Shown: one piece after another, positions 18,177-26,732 of the stretch | Layout: each line of letters starts with the position of its first letter | Position numbering within the stretch: the stretch's first letter is position 1 | Source of the DNA: Paenibacillus sp. PK3_47 | GTDB lineage: Bacteria > Bacillota > Bacilli > Paenibacillales > Paenibacillaceae | Length of the DNA stretch: 64,000 bases | Assembly (NCBI RefSeq): GCF_023520895.1 | Contig: NZ_CP026029.1 | Location: 372,001-436,000 of the forward strand | Reading direction: 5' to 3' | The notes under the pieces: generated by a model | Database searches by the model: none | Told to the model about the DNA's origin: nothing | The model's input: only the letters and a program-made list of their open reading frames with translations | Translations under genes and position numbers: made by a program

Positions 18177-18920
18177 ATGAGTAATATCATTGAAGTCAGA
18201 CAATTGCAGAAATCCTTCGGCAGCCTTGATGTGCTGAAAAAGATTACCTTTGAGGTGAGCCCGGGAGAGGTCGTTGCAGTCATCGGTCCTTCCGGCTCCG
18301 GCAAGAGTACAATGCTGCGCAGTCTTGTGCATCTGGAGGAGGTTACCGGCGGTAGCATCCTGATCCACGGCAAGCCGCTGGTGGACAACGGCAAATATGC
18401 GGGCGGGGCTGAGATCAAAAAAATCACCTCTACCATGGGCATGGTGTTCCAGCACTTTAATCTGTTTCCTCATCTCACTGTACGGGGAAACCTGGAGCTG
18501 GCCCCAAGAACGCTGAAGCGCGGGAGTGAACGGGAGATCGCCGCCAAAAGCCTGGAGCTGCTCTCCAAGGTCGGCCTGGCCGATAAAGCGGATGTATATC
18601 CATCCATGCTCTCAGGCGGCCAGAAGCAGCGGGTAGCGATCGCCAGAGCATTGATGCTGAGCCCCGATATTCTGCTGTTCGATGAGCCGACATCGGCGCT
18701 AGATCCCGAGCTGACCGGTGAAGTGCTGCGGGTTATCCGCCAGCTGGCGGAGGAGAATATGACGATGATCATCGTCACGCATGAAATGAATTTTGCCCGT
18801 GATGTTGCAGACCGGGTCTTCTTCATAGATAACGGGGAAATCGCCGAATCCGGCACACCCGAGCAGCTCTTCGGCAGTCCGCGGCTGGAGCGGACCCGGA
18901 CGTTTTTGAATCAGGATTAA
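18177..18920 (+). CDS. Amino-acid ABC transporter ATP-binding protein
   Basis: A 247-residue ATPase of the GlnQ/HisP type. Walker A is GPSGSGKST (about 38-46), the Q loop is VFQHFNLFPH, the signature is LSGGQKQRVAIARAL, Walker B is ILLFDEPTSALDP, and the H loop is VTHEM. It is the third gene of the operon, 15 bases after the permease, and is followed by a strong terminator. Confidence 0.95.
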   Translation: MSNIIEVRQLQKSFGSLDVLKKITFEVSPGEVVAVIGPSGSGKSTMLRSLVHLEEVTGGSILIHGKPLVDNGKYAGGAEIKKITSTMGMVFQHFNLFPHLTVRGNLELAPRTLKRGSEREIAAKSLELLSKVGLADKADVYPSMLSGGQKQRVAIARALMLSPDILLFDEPTSALDPELTGEVLRVIRQLAEENMTMIIVTHEMNFARDVADRVFFIDNGEIAESGTPEQLFGSPRLERTRTFLNQD

Positions 18921-18934
18921 ACAGAATTGCCTGG

Positions 18935-18966
18935 AGTGCACAGCGGCGGCTGTGCACTTTTTTTAT
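18935..18966 (+). terminator. Terminator of the ABC operon
   Basis: A perfect 10-bp stem with a 4-nt loop followed by T8, 14 bases after the ATPase stop codon. Confidence 0.9.
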
Positions 18967-19038
18967 TCTCTTTCATGGACTGATGCTTACTTGATTTCAA
19001 TAACTACTGCACAAGACAAATTAGTTTTGAATAAACTG

Positions 19039-19067
19039 TTGACAATATGTAAACGGATACATATAAT
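19039..19067 (+). promoter_or_regulatory. Perfect SigA promoter of a candidate small RNA
   Basis: TTGACA (19039-19044), exactly 17 bases, TATAAT (19062-19067). This is the best consensus promoter I found in the window and it faces no annotated gene. An inverted repeat AGTTT-TGAAT-AAACT (19023-19037) abuts the -35 and could be an operator. Confidence 0.85.
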
Positions 19068-19073
19068 AAAAGT

Positions 19074-19167
19074 ACAGTATGGTTTCTCTCCACTCCTATC
19101 CAAACACTGCACGGTTCCAATATAATTGTGAACTGTAACCGCTTATAATGTAAGCGGTTCTTTTTTT
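19074..19167 (+). ncRNA. Candidate 94-nt small regulatory RNA
   Basis: Transcription from the consensus promoter would start near 19074. A pyrimidine-rich stretch (TTTCTCTCCACTCCTATCC, about 19083-19101) complements AGGAGTGG-like ribosome-binding sequence. A hairpin follows at 19111-19136 (7 bp with one G-U, a one-base bulge, then 4 bp and a 3-nt loop). The RNA ends in a 9-bp terminator with T7. The order of single-stranded C/U region, hairpin and terminator is usual for trans-acting sRNAs. A 19-codon frame from ATG 19079 to TAA 19138 exists but has no room for a ribosome-binding site. I do not recognise the RNA. Confidence 0.7.
19137..19167 (+). terminator. Terminator of the candidate small RNA
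   Basis: A perfect 9-bp stem AACCGCTTA/TAAGCGGTT with a 5-nt loop, followed by C and T7. Confidence 0.88.
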
Positions 19168-19381
19168 GTCTATTTTTAGCTTTACATGGGTTTGGTGACA
19201 GCGTACTCCACTTAAATGTACTGGAATAATCCCAAAAGCGCTTAACCGGCTTGAGCTTGAATAACTGGAGAAATTCTGAATGTTGAGAAACCCTGCTCTT
19301 TTAATGGTCTTGGGTTACTTTGCTGTGTTTCTGTATCTGCAGACGCTGCATTTGTTATGTGCCCCGTCCTCTTTCACAAGC

Positions 19382-19564
19382 TAACGGACACTGCTTCCGT
19401 TATTTGCCGAAAATCGCCCCGTTTCCATCGCCAACGGACCGTGGTTCCTTTATGCTGCTAAATGATGGGTATATTAAGCCCTTTCGGATGAAATAACGGA
19501 ACCAGGGTCCGTTAGAATTCTAAAACACACCTCTAGCGCAACATAACGGAACTAGGGTCCGTTA
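19382..19564. repeat. Four copies of a 21-bp palindromic repeat
   Basis: Copies lie at 19382-19402, 19432-19452, 19494-19514 and 19544-19564. The consensus is TAACGGAACCAGGGTCCGTTA, with 7-bp arms. The first two copies are in inverse orientation to the last two, and the start-to-start distance within each pair is exactly 50 bases. The second copy is degenerate. The remaining sequence between 19170 and 19790 holds no credible gene. Confidence 0.8.
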
Positions 19565-19799
19565 ACCTTAGCCTTTCCAAGTAATTAATTTGTTCTGGTG
19601 CGCGTGAGGTGATGGGTTGGAGCCGGCAATCGTTAATGGTGTGTCGTGTGAAACAAAGTCAGATAAAGAAGGCTGCTAGACTTACCGACAGCCTGAGCAT
19701 TTCCAACTAAAGCTCATAATTAGTGATAAAGGTTCAAATTAGGTGGAGGAAATCCAATTAAGCTGTGTAGAACTTAGAACATGCCTCCATATTAAAAAA

Positions 19800-19817
19800 C
19801 CGGGGCATAGGCCCCGG
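19800..19817 (-). terminator. Terminator at the end of the trp supraoperon
   Basis: A 7-bp stem made almost only of G-C pairs, with a 4-nt loop and T6 on the minus strand, just past tyrA. Confidence 0.88.
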
Positions 19818-19822
19818 CTTCT

Positions 19823-20917
19823 CTATACATACACTGTATAATCATTGTGCTGCAGCAAAACTTTGGCCCGTTCCATGTCATTCTCCTGGCGGAAGGACAA
19901 GCGCATAATCCCCGGAACATCCTCGCGGCTCTCGATAATCTGCACGTTGCTGAGGTTGATTCCCTTATCCCCAAGCTCTGTAGCAATCCGTCCGATAATC
20001 CCCGGATGATCGGGTACATCGATGTGCAGATCGAACAGAGGAGTAATCATGCCCTTGCGGCGCTCAGGCAGCTGGCTGCGGAAGCCGTTCGCTTCCTGGA
20101 AGGCCTCCTCGATCCCCTCACCGTCGCCGCTCTCCAGCAGATGGATGAATGAGGAGACCTCTTCATTCCAGTCCTTAAGCAGCTTGAGCATGACCGTACG
20201 GTTATTCAGCAGAATATCGCGCCAGATAATCGGATCGCTGGAAGCGATACGTGTAATATCCCGGAAGCCCCCGGCAGCAAGCGTGCTGTACAGCGAATCG
20301 GTAGTATCATATCCGTGAATCTGATTCACAAGAGCAACAGCTATAATGTGCGGCAGATGGCTGATCGCCCCGACAATCTCATCGTGACGCTCCGGATCCA
20401 GCCGGACAATCTGTGCCCTGGTATGTAGAAGCAGGCTCTCAAGGGCCTGATAGGCCTCCTCCGGAACGCCCGGCGGCGGCGTCAGTACATAATATGCGTT
20501 CTCGAACAGTAATGAAGATGCGGCTTCGACTCCTGAACGCTCCGAGCCGGCCATCGGATGCCCGCCGATGAAATGTACTCCTGGAAGATCCAGTGACACC
20601 GCGCAGGCCGCTATACTGGCCTTGGTGCTGCCGACATCGGTAATAATACAGCCCGGCTTGAGCGGAAGCTTGCTCAGCTGCACTAGATATTCTTCCAGCA
20701 TGCCCACAGGGACGCACAGGAAGATGAAGTCAGCATCCAGTGCCGCCTCTTCGACAGACAGTGTAGCCTCATCGACTACACCTCTGTTCACATACTTAAT
20801 CGCGGATTCAGGACGGTGGGCATGGCCTACGACGGTCAGGCCCTCCTTGCCTTTGAAGCAAAGGGCCAGTGAGCCTCCGATCAGACCGACACCGAAAATG
20901 GCTATTTTTGTCGTCAT
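19823..20917 (-). CDS. tyrA: Prephenate dehydrogenase
   Basis: TyrA oxidatively decarboxylates prephenate to 4-hydroxyphenylpyruvate in tyrosine synthesis. The 364-residue protein has an N-terminal NAD loop GVGLIGGSLAL (about 9-19), GGHPMAGSERSG near 118-129 with the catalytic His region, and a C-terminal ACT domain (about 295-360: DLHIDVPDHPGIIGRIATEL) suited to feedback by tyrosine. It is last in the supraoperon. No aroA (EPSP synthase) follows, unlike B. subtilis. Confidence 0.95.
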   Translation of the reverse strand: MTTKIAIFGVGLIGGSLALCFKGKEGLTVVGHAHRPESAIKYVNRGVVDEATLSVEEAALDADFIFLCVPVGMLEEYLVQLSKLPLKPGCIITDVGSTKASIAACAVSLDLPGVHFIGGHPMAGSERSGVEAASSLLFENAYYVLTPPPGVPEEAYQALESLLLHTRAQIVRLDPERHDEIVGAISHLPHIIAVALVNQIHGYDTTDSLYSTLAAGGFRDITRIASSDPIIWRDILLNNRTVMLKLLKDWNEEVSSFIHLLESGDGEGIEEAFQEANGFRSQLPERRKGMITPLFDLHIDVPDHPGIIGRIATELGDKGINLSNVQIIESREDVPGIMRLSFRQENDMERAKVLLQHNDYTVYV

Positions 20918-20965
20918 GTTCTTTGCACTACCTGCCTTCTGTGGTATCGTCTTGTCTCTTGCCGG

Positions 20966-22063
20966 TTAAGCCTGTACGCCCTGCTCTGTAAGCGCCCGCT
21001 CCAGTGCGTTAATGAAAGCTTCATTCTGCTCTGTGGAGCCGACTGTCACACGGATGTAAGTCGGGTACAAGCGGTGGCCCGCTCTGACAATAATACCTTG
21101 GCTCAGCAGGGCGTCAAAGACTTCAGCCGCAGGCTTGCGTACATCCACCATAATAAAGTTACCGTGTGCAGGGAAAGATTCCAGTCCCAGGCGTTTGAAC
21201 TCAGCCTGAAGCTGAATGATCCCGGCCTTGTTAAGCCGTCTGCATTCCTGGACATACTCCTGATCTGCCAGGGCAGCAAGTGCGCCGGCCTGGGCAAGAC
21301 GCGAGGTATTGAACGGTTCACGCACCTGGTTAATCAGCTTGATGATCTCCGGGCTGGCAACACCGTAACCGATGCGCAGTGCAGCAAGGCCATAAATCTT
21401 GGAGAAGGTCCGCAGCACGACAAGGTTAGGATATTTATCAAGCAGCTTGATGCCGTTGGAGTAAGACAGGTCGGTTACATACTCATAATAAGCTTCATCC
21501 AGCACAACCATGACTTCCGGCGGAACTGCATCCAGGAACGCGGTAAGCGCCTCTTCCGGTACAATGGTTCCCGTCGGGTTGTTCGGGTTGCAAATCCAGA
21601 TGACTTTGGTCCGGTCAGTAACCTTGGCCAGCATGGCGTCAAGATCATGCGTACCTTTAACAAGCGGCACTTCGATTGTTACAGCGCCTTCTATGTCTGC
21701 ATTGCTTTTATATACAGAGAAGGTCTGATCGGCCATAATCGTCTCGTCACCCGGCAGGAAAAATGCACGGGCAATCAGGGCAATAATCTCATCCGAGCCG
21801 CAGCCAAAAATAATATTATCGTTCTCCACTCCCAAATGGCCGGCAAGTGCTGTAGTCAATTCAACAGCGGAACCGTCAGGGTAGAGATAAAGGTTATCCA
21901 GATCTGCAATGATTGCGGCTTTTGCACTTGGCGAAGCTCCGTAAGGATTCTCATTGGAAGCGAGCTTGATCACCTCGCTCAGGCCAAGCTCCTTCTTCAC
22001 CTCGTCGATCGGCTTGCCGGGCTTATAGACCGGCAGGTTAACAATATTCGGTTTTGGATTCAT
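20966..22063 (-). CDS. hisC: Histidinol-phosphate / aromatic aminotransferase
   Basis: A 365-residue PLP enzyme of fold type I. The Schiff-base Lys lies in TFSKIYGLAALRIGYG, and NPNNPTGT binds the cofactor. In B. subtilis, HisC in this operon serves both histidine synthesis and tyrosine/phenylalanine transamination, which explains its place between trpA and tyrA; transfer of that dual role here is inference. The ribosome-binding site is weak (GCGGGG). Confidence 0.93.
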   Translation of the reverse strand: MNPKPNIVNLPVYKPGKPIDEVKKELGLSEVIKLASNENPYGASPSAKAAIIADLDNLYLYPDGSAVELTTALAGHLGVENDNIIFGCGSDEIIALIARAFFLPGDETIMADQTFSVYKSNADIEGAVTIEVPLVKGTHDLDAMLAKVTDRTKVIWICNPNNPTGTIVPEEALTAFLDAVPPEVMVVLDEAYYEYVTDLSYSNGIKLLDKYPNLVVLRTFSKIYGLAALRIGYGVASPEIIKLINQVREPFNTSRLAQAGALAALADQEYVQECRRLNKAGIIQLQAEFKRLGLESFPAHGNFIMVDVRKPAAEVFDALLSQGIIVRAGHRLYPTYIRVTVGSTEQNEAFINALERALTEQGVQA

Positions 22064-22118
22064 GTACGGTCCCCGCTCTCTATCAGTAGTTACAACATTC
22101 AGGTCTATTAGAAGACCG

Positions 22119-22940
22119 TCATGGTCTTAATTGTGCCACAAATTCGCGAATTTGCAACAATCCCCCACTGCGTGTAGCCGGATCATCCAGAAGCGGAATA
22201 ACCTCCTCCACTTTGCGGACAATGGCGCTGCCTACGACTACACCATCACAAATCCGGGCAAAACGCGCCACCTGGTCGCCCGTCGAGATTCCAAAGCCCA
22301 CCGCAACCGGAAGGTCTGTCGCCTGACGTACAGATTCAATAAAGTCATCCACACCGGTATGAAAAGAGGATCTCTCCCCTGTTACTCCCAGCGAGGAGAC
22401 ACAGTATATAAATCCGCTGGCGCCGGAAACAATACGCTGAATCCGTTCACTTGAGGTTGGAGCAACAAGCGGAATCAGATTGACACCGGCCTCGCGGCTG
22501 CGGCGGCGCATTTCCCCGGATTCTTCTACAGGCAGATCAGGGATAATCAGCCCGCTGATTTCGTGGGTATCCAGCTCGGCAAAAAAGGTATCAAGCCCCA
22601 TCTGCAATACCGGATTATAATAAGTGAACAGAATGAACGGCAATTTGCTGCCGGCCTGACGGGCTTTTAAAGCCGTCTCCATGCACGTCCGGATATTCAC
22701 CTGGCCGCGCAGGGCCCGGGCGGAAGCACGCTGGATCACAGGGCCGTCTGCCAGCGGATCGGAATAGGGTACTCCCAGCTCCAGAATGTCTGCGCCAGCC
22801 GCCTCCAGCTCTGCAATAATCGCAAGCGTCGTTTCCAGATCGGGATCACCAACCGTAAGAAAAGGGATCAGCGCCGTTCTGCCCTCCTCCTTCAGCTTCC
22901 GGAACGTCAGATCCATCCGGTTTGTCGTCTCCGTTGTCAT
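22119..22940 (-). CDS. trpA: Tryptophan synthase alpha subunit
   Basis: TrpA cleaves indole-3-glycerol phosphate to indole and glyceraldehyde 3-phosphate, passing indole to TrpB. The 273-residue TIM-barrel protein has the catalytic Glu/Asp segments LELGVPYSDPLADGP (about 53-67) and the phosphate loop GFGIST. The ATG shares its A with the trpB stop (TGATG), so translation is coupled; a GTG one codon upstream is possible. Confidence 0.96.
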   Translation of the reverse strand: MTTETTNRMDLTFRKLKEEGRTALIPFLTVGDPDLETTLAIIAELEAAGADILELGVPYSDPLADGPVIQRASARALRGQVNIRTCMETALKARQAGSKLPFILFTYYNPVLQMGLDTFFAELDTHEISGLIIPDLPVEESGEMRRRSREAGVNLIPLVAPTSSERIQRIVSGASGFIYCVSSLGVTGERSSFHTGVDDFIESVRQATDLPVAVGFGISTGDQVARFARICDGVVVGSAIVRKVEEVIPLLDDPATRSGGLLQIREFVAQLRP

Positions 22941-24136
22941 CACTTACCCGCCCCTTCCGTATAGGCCATAATCGACTCCACGTCCTTGTCACCGCGCCCG
23001 GACAGGCAGATGACTACGATATCATCCTTGGTGAGGGTCGGGGCAATTTTGGCGACATGGGCAATGGCATGCGAGGACTCCAGCGCCGGAATGATTCCCT
23101 CGGTCACGCAAAGCAGCTTCAAGGCATCAAGCGCCTCCGCATCCGTGATCGGTACGTACTGCGCCCGCTCAATATCCTTAAGATAGGAATGCTCCGGTCC
23201 GACACCCGGATAGTCCAGACCCGCCGAAATCGAATGTGCTTCCTGTACCTGTCCATGTTCATCCTGCAGCAGATAGCTCATTGATCCCTGGAAGACACCA
23301 TGGGTTCCTTTGCTCATAGTAGCGGCATGGAACTCGGTGTCCACACCTTTACCCGCGGCCTCAACGCCAATCATTCCTACAGCGGTGTCCTCCATGAACG
23401 GATAGAACATTCCGATGGCATTGCTGCCGCCGCCTACCGCTGCTACCAGCAGATCCGGCAGGCGTCCTTCGGCCTCGAGAATCTGACGGCGTGTCTCATC
23501 ACCGATAATCCGCTGGAAATTGCGGACCATCATCGGATATGGATGGGGACCGACGGCAGAACCAAGCACGTAGAAGGTATCCTCGACATTGCTGACCCAG
23601 TAGCGCAGCGCCTCATTCCCAGCATCCTTCAAGGTACGCGAGCCTGAGGTGACCGGAATCACTTCTGCACCCAGCAGCTTCATCCGGAACACATTAAGCG
23701 CCTGGCGGCGCGTATCCTCTTCACCCATAAACACTTTACATTCCATGCCCAGCAGCGCTGCAACAGTTGCCGTAGCCACACCATGCTGGCCTGCGCCGGT
23801 TTCGGCAATGACCTTTGTTTTGCCCATCATTTTGGCAAGAATGCCCTGGCCGATCGCATTGTTGATTTTGTGCGCCCCCGTATGGTTCAGGTCTTCACGC
23901 TTCAGATAGATCTTGGCTTCGCCGAGGTGCTTGCTGAGGCGTTCCGCGTAATAGAGCGGGGTCTCCCGCCCGGAATACTGCTTCAGCAAATAATCTATTT
24001 CTTCCTGAAAAGCCGGGTCAGCCGAATACTTGTTGTAAGCCTCCTCCAGCTCAATCAGTGCATTCATCAAGGTTTCGGGAACGAAGCGGCCTCCGAAAGA
24101 ACCAAAACGTCCGTATTTGTCAGGTACTTGTATCAT
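22940..24136 (-). CDS. trpB: Tryptophan synthase beta subunit
   Basis: The 398-residue PLP enzyme condenses indole with serine. The PLP Lys is in [11 protein letters not shown] (about residue 91), the indole-channel Glu in [10 protein letters not shown], and the phosphate cup in GGGSNAIG. It starts with ATGA overlapping the trpF stop. Confidence 0.97.
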   Translation of the reverse strand: MIQVPDKYGRFGSFGGRFVPETLMNALIELEEAYNKYSADPAFQEEIDYLLKQYSGRETPLYYAERLSKHLGEAKIYLKREDLNHTGAHKINNAIGQGILAKMMGKTKVIAETGAGQHGVATATVAALLGMECKVFMGEEDTRRQALNVFRMKLLGAEVIPVTSGSRTLKDAGNEALRYWVSNVEDTFYVLGSAVGPHPYPMMVRNFQRIIGDETRRQILEAEGRLPDLLVAAVGGGSNAIGMFYPFMEDTAVGMIGVEAAGKGVDTEFHAATMSKGTHGVFQGSMSYLLQDEHGQVQEAHSISAGLDYPGVGPEHSYLKDIERAQYVPITDAEALDALKLLCVTEGIIPALESSHAIAHVAKIAPTLTKDDIVVICLSGRGDKDVESIMAYTEGAGK

Positions 24137-24813
24137 GATTGCTTCACCCTTTCCACAAAAGCTGTCATTTTGGTAATATCCTTAACGCCGCCGCTCTCCA
24201 CTCCGCTGGAGACATCCACTCCATCCGGGCTGTAGCTTGACAGCAATCCGCCTACATTGTCCGGATGCAGTCCTCCGGCAACGAATAACGGCAGTCCATA
24301 TCCGGCAGCAGCCTGCTGATACCCGGGAATCTGTTCCCAGTCAAAAGTAACCCCTGAGCCTCCGCTTGCCTGCGGATCATACGTGTCCAGCAGCACTGCA
24401 TCTATGCTGCCCGCATAGCTCGCAAGGAGCTGATGACCGTTGTCACTGTCATTCTGACCGCGTCCGGCTACAGAAAGGGCCTTCCACACCTGTACTTCCG
24501 GAAAAGCAAGCTTTACTTCGCGGCAGAATTCCGCGCTTTCCCGGCCATGCAGCTGAATCACATCCAGCGGTACAGCGGCGAGCAGCTCGCCGAGCTCAGC
24601 CATTTCCGGATTCACAAATACGCCCGCAGCCTTTGGAGCTGCTTCGGTCTCCCAGTCTGCAAGCACACGGATCAGCTCTGCTGCCTGATCCGCATTCACT
24701 CTGCGCCGGCTGGGCGCAAAGACGAATCCGATATAATCAACCGGCAACATCTTCATAGATTTTAGCACTTCAACGTCCTGAAGTCCACAGATTTTTACCA
24801 GCGTCTCAGCCAT
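24133..24813 (-). CDS. trpF: Phosphoribosylanthranilate isomerase
   Basis: A 226-residue TIM-barrel enzyme that isomerises N-(5-phosphoribosyl)anthranilate. Catalytic Cys is in KICGLQ (about residues 7-12) and the general-acid Asp in [14 protein letters not shown]. The end segment [10 protein letters not shown] binds phosphate. The ATG lies inside the end of trpC (8-base overlap); a GTG three codons upstream is less likely. Confidence 0.94.
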   Translation of the reverse strand: MAETLVKICGLQDVEVLKSMKMLPVDYIGFVFAPSRRRVNADQAAELIRVLADWETEAAPKAAGVFVNPEMAELGELLAAVPLDVIQLHGRESAEFCREVKLAFPEVQVWKALSVAGRGQNDSDNGHQLLASYAGSIDAVLLDTYDPQASGGSGVTFDWEQIPGYQQAAAGYGLPLFVAGGLHPDNVGGLLSSYSPDGVDVSSGVESGGVKDITKMTAFVERVKQS

Positions 24814-25636
24814 GAAGGGCACTGTCCTTTCCCGCAGGTACCGGTCCGAGCAGCTTATTCACTGCCTGCTCCACATCAGGCTGGCGCATCAGATATTCAC
24901 CAACCAGCACTCCGCATGCCCCTGTTGTTCTCAAATATCCGATATCTGCAGGTCCGGAAATTCCGCTCTCACTGATCACCGGCACCCCTGCAGGAACAAG
25001 TGCAGCCAGCTCTGCTGTTGTCGTAAGCGATGTTTCAAAGGTGCGCAGATTGCGGTTGTTGATACCCAGCAGTACACCGGGATGTTCTCCCCGGCCGGTA
25101 GCCAGCACAGTGTTCAGTTCGTCTGCGTCATGAACCTCAATCAGAACATCCATACCGAGCGCAGCCGCCAGGTCAGTGTAGGCGGTAATTTGCTCCGGAG
25201 TAAGAATGGCTGCAATCAGAAGGATGGCATCCGCCCCCAGTATGCGGGCTTCGTATATTTGTTTTTCGTCAATAATAAAATCCTTGCGCAGCAGCGGAAG
25301 CTTTACTGCTTCTCTAACCTGCCGGAGATACGCTCCGCTGCCCTGAAAATAGTCACGGTCCGTCAGAACGGACAGGCAATCTGCGCCTCCGGCTTCATAC
25401 CCCCTGGCAATCGCAGCAGGATCAAAATCCGCCCGGATCAGTCCTTTCGAAGGCGAAGCCTTCTTCACCTCAGCAATCAGCCCCATTTCCCGGTTCCGGC
25501 GCTTTGTCAGTGCATCATGGAATCCCCGGGCTGCAGGCAGTGCAGCAATGATTCGTTCAGCTTCTGCCAGCGAGAAGCTTTGGCCGAGCTCTTCGACTTC
25601 TTTTATTTTGGTGGAGACAATTTGTTCAAGATACAT
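24806..25636 (-). CDS. trpC: Indole-3-glycerol phosphate synthase
   Basis: A 276-residue TIM-barrel enzyme that closes the indole ring. Signatures are KKASPSKGLI (about residues 57-66), LLRKDFIID with catalytic Lys/Glu, GINNRNL and ISESGI. The start was chosen at ATG 25636, with AAGGAG 7 bases upstream, inside the end of trpD. It is separate from trpF, as in Bacillus, not fused as in E. coli. Confidence 0.95.
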   Translation of the reverse strand: MYLEQIVSTKIKEVEELGQSFSLAEAERIIAALPAARGFHDALTKRRNREMGLIAEVKKASPSKGLIRADFDPAAIARGYEAGGADCLSVLTDRDYFQGSGAYLRQVREAVKLPLLRKDFIIDEKQIYEARILGADAILLIAAILTPEQITAYTDLAAALGMDVLIEVHDADELNTVLATGRGEHPGVLLGINNRNLRTFETSLTTTAELAALVPAGVPVISESGISGPADIGYLRTTGACGVLVGEYLMRQPDVEQAVNKLLGPVPAGKDSALHG

Positions 25637-26666
25637 AATCAAGCTCCTTCGTCATAACTTTTAACTGCTCCAGCTTCATGAGGGCCTGGCCCGAATCGAT
25701 AGTAACTCTCGCTTTCTCCACGCCGTCTCTAAGGGTATCAGCAAGACCTGCAACATAGATGCAAGCACCCGCATTGGCCAGTACAATGTCGCGGTAAGGA
25801 TTCATTTCACCTTGAAGTACACTGGTAATAATCGCCGCATTCTCCGCCGCATCTCCGCCCAGCACATCTTCCAGCGGATGGCTGCTGAGGCCCAGCGATT
25901 CCGGTGTCACTTCATAGGTAGTGACCAGTCCGTTCTTAAGTTCGGAGACCTGGGTGGCTGAAGAGATGCTGATCTCATCCAGGCCGTCCAGACTGCTGAC
26001 GATCATCGCGCGCTTGGAACCCAGCTCTTTTAGCACATGGGCTACCGTTTCCGTTTTGTCACGGTCATATATCCCCATCAGCTGCCGGTCTGCTCCGGCC
26101 GGGTTGGTCAGCGGGCCAAGCATATTGAATATCGTCCGGACACCAAGCTCCCGGCGCGGTGCTGCGGCATGCTTCATTGAAGGATGGTAAATTTGCGCGA
26201 ACAGGAAGCAGATCCCGATGCTGTCCAGACACTGCCGGGCCTGCTCTGCGTTCAGATGAATATTGACTCCAAGTGCCTCCAATACATCCGCACTGCCTGC
26301 TCTGCCGCTGGCTGAGCGGTTGCCATGCTTGGCGACACGGACAGAGGCAGCGGAAGAGATGATAGCCGAGGCGGTGGAGATATTAAATTTATGAATTCCG
26401 GAGCCCCCGGTACCGCAAGTATCGAGGAGTCTCGTACGTTCAGTAAGTACGGGTGTACCGAAGCCGCGCATCGCTTCCGCGAAGCCGGTAATTTCTTCTA
26501 CAGTTTCACCTTTGATCCGCAGCGCTGTCAGCAGCGCGCCGATCTGTGCGGCCGATGCCGCACCTTCCATAATCGTCCCCATAATCTCCCGTGCCTGCGA
26601 ACGGCTAAGGTCTCTGCCTTCAATGAGTCCGGCAATTCCTGATTGTAACAACTGGCTTGCATCCAT
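25626..26666 (-). CDS. trpD: Anthranilate phosphoribosyltransferase
   Basis: The 346-residue enzyme joins anthranilate to PRPP. Signatures are DTCGTGGSG (about 82-90), KHGNRSASGRAGSADVLEALG and the GPLTNP segment. AGGAGG lies 9 bases before the ATG. No trpG is present nearby, which fits Bacillales, where a PabA/TrpG from the folate operon supplies glutamine amidotransferase activity. Confidence 0.96.
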   Translation of the reverse strand: MDASQLLQSGIAGLIEGRDLSRSQAREIMGTIMEGAASAAQIGALLTALRIKGETVEEITGFAEAMRGFGTPVLTERTRLLDTCGTGGSGIHKFNISTASAIISSAASVRVAKHGNRSASGRAGSADVLEALGVNIHLNAEQARQCLDSIGICFLFAQIYHPSMKHAAAPRRELGVRTIFNMLGPLTNPAGADRQLMGIYDRDKTETVAHVLKELGSKRAMIVSSLDGLDEISISSATQVSELKNGLVTTYEVTPESLGLSSHPLEDVLGGDAAENAAIITSVLQGEMNPYRDIVLANAGACIYVAGLADTLRDGVEKARVTIDSGQALMKLEQLKVMTKELDYVS

Positions 26667-26732
26667 AGTTTTATTCCTCCTAAAGGTTTGGGTTATGGAG
26701 CATTCTCTGCTCTGCTCTTCTCTGCTTAACTT

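Noticed and set aside
19079..19138. A 19-residue peptide gene inside the candidate small RNA
   Set aside because: The ATG would lie about 5 bases from the RNA 5' end with no ribosome-binding site; kept only as a remote possibility.
21074..22111. A 345-codon plus-strand frame opposite hisC
   Set aside because: Fully antisense to a certain gene, with no start signal or known fold.
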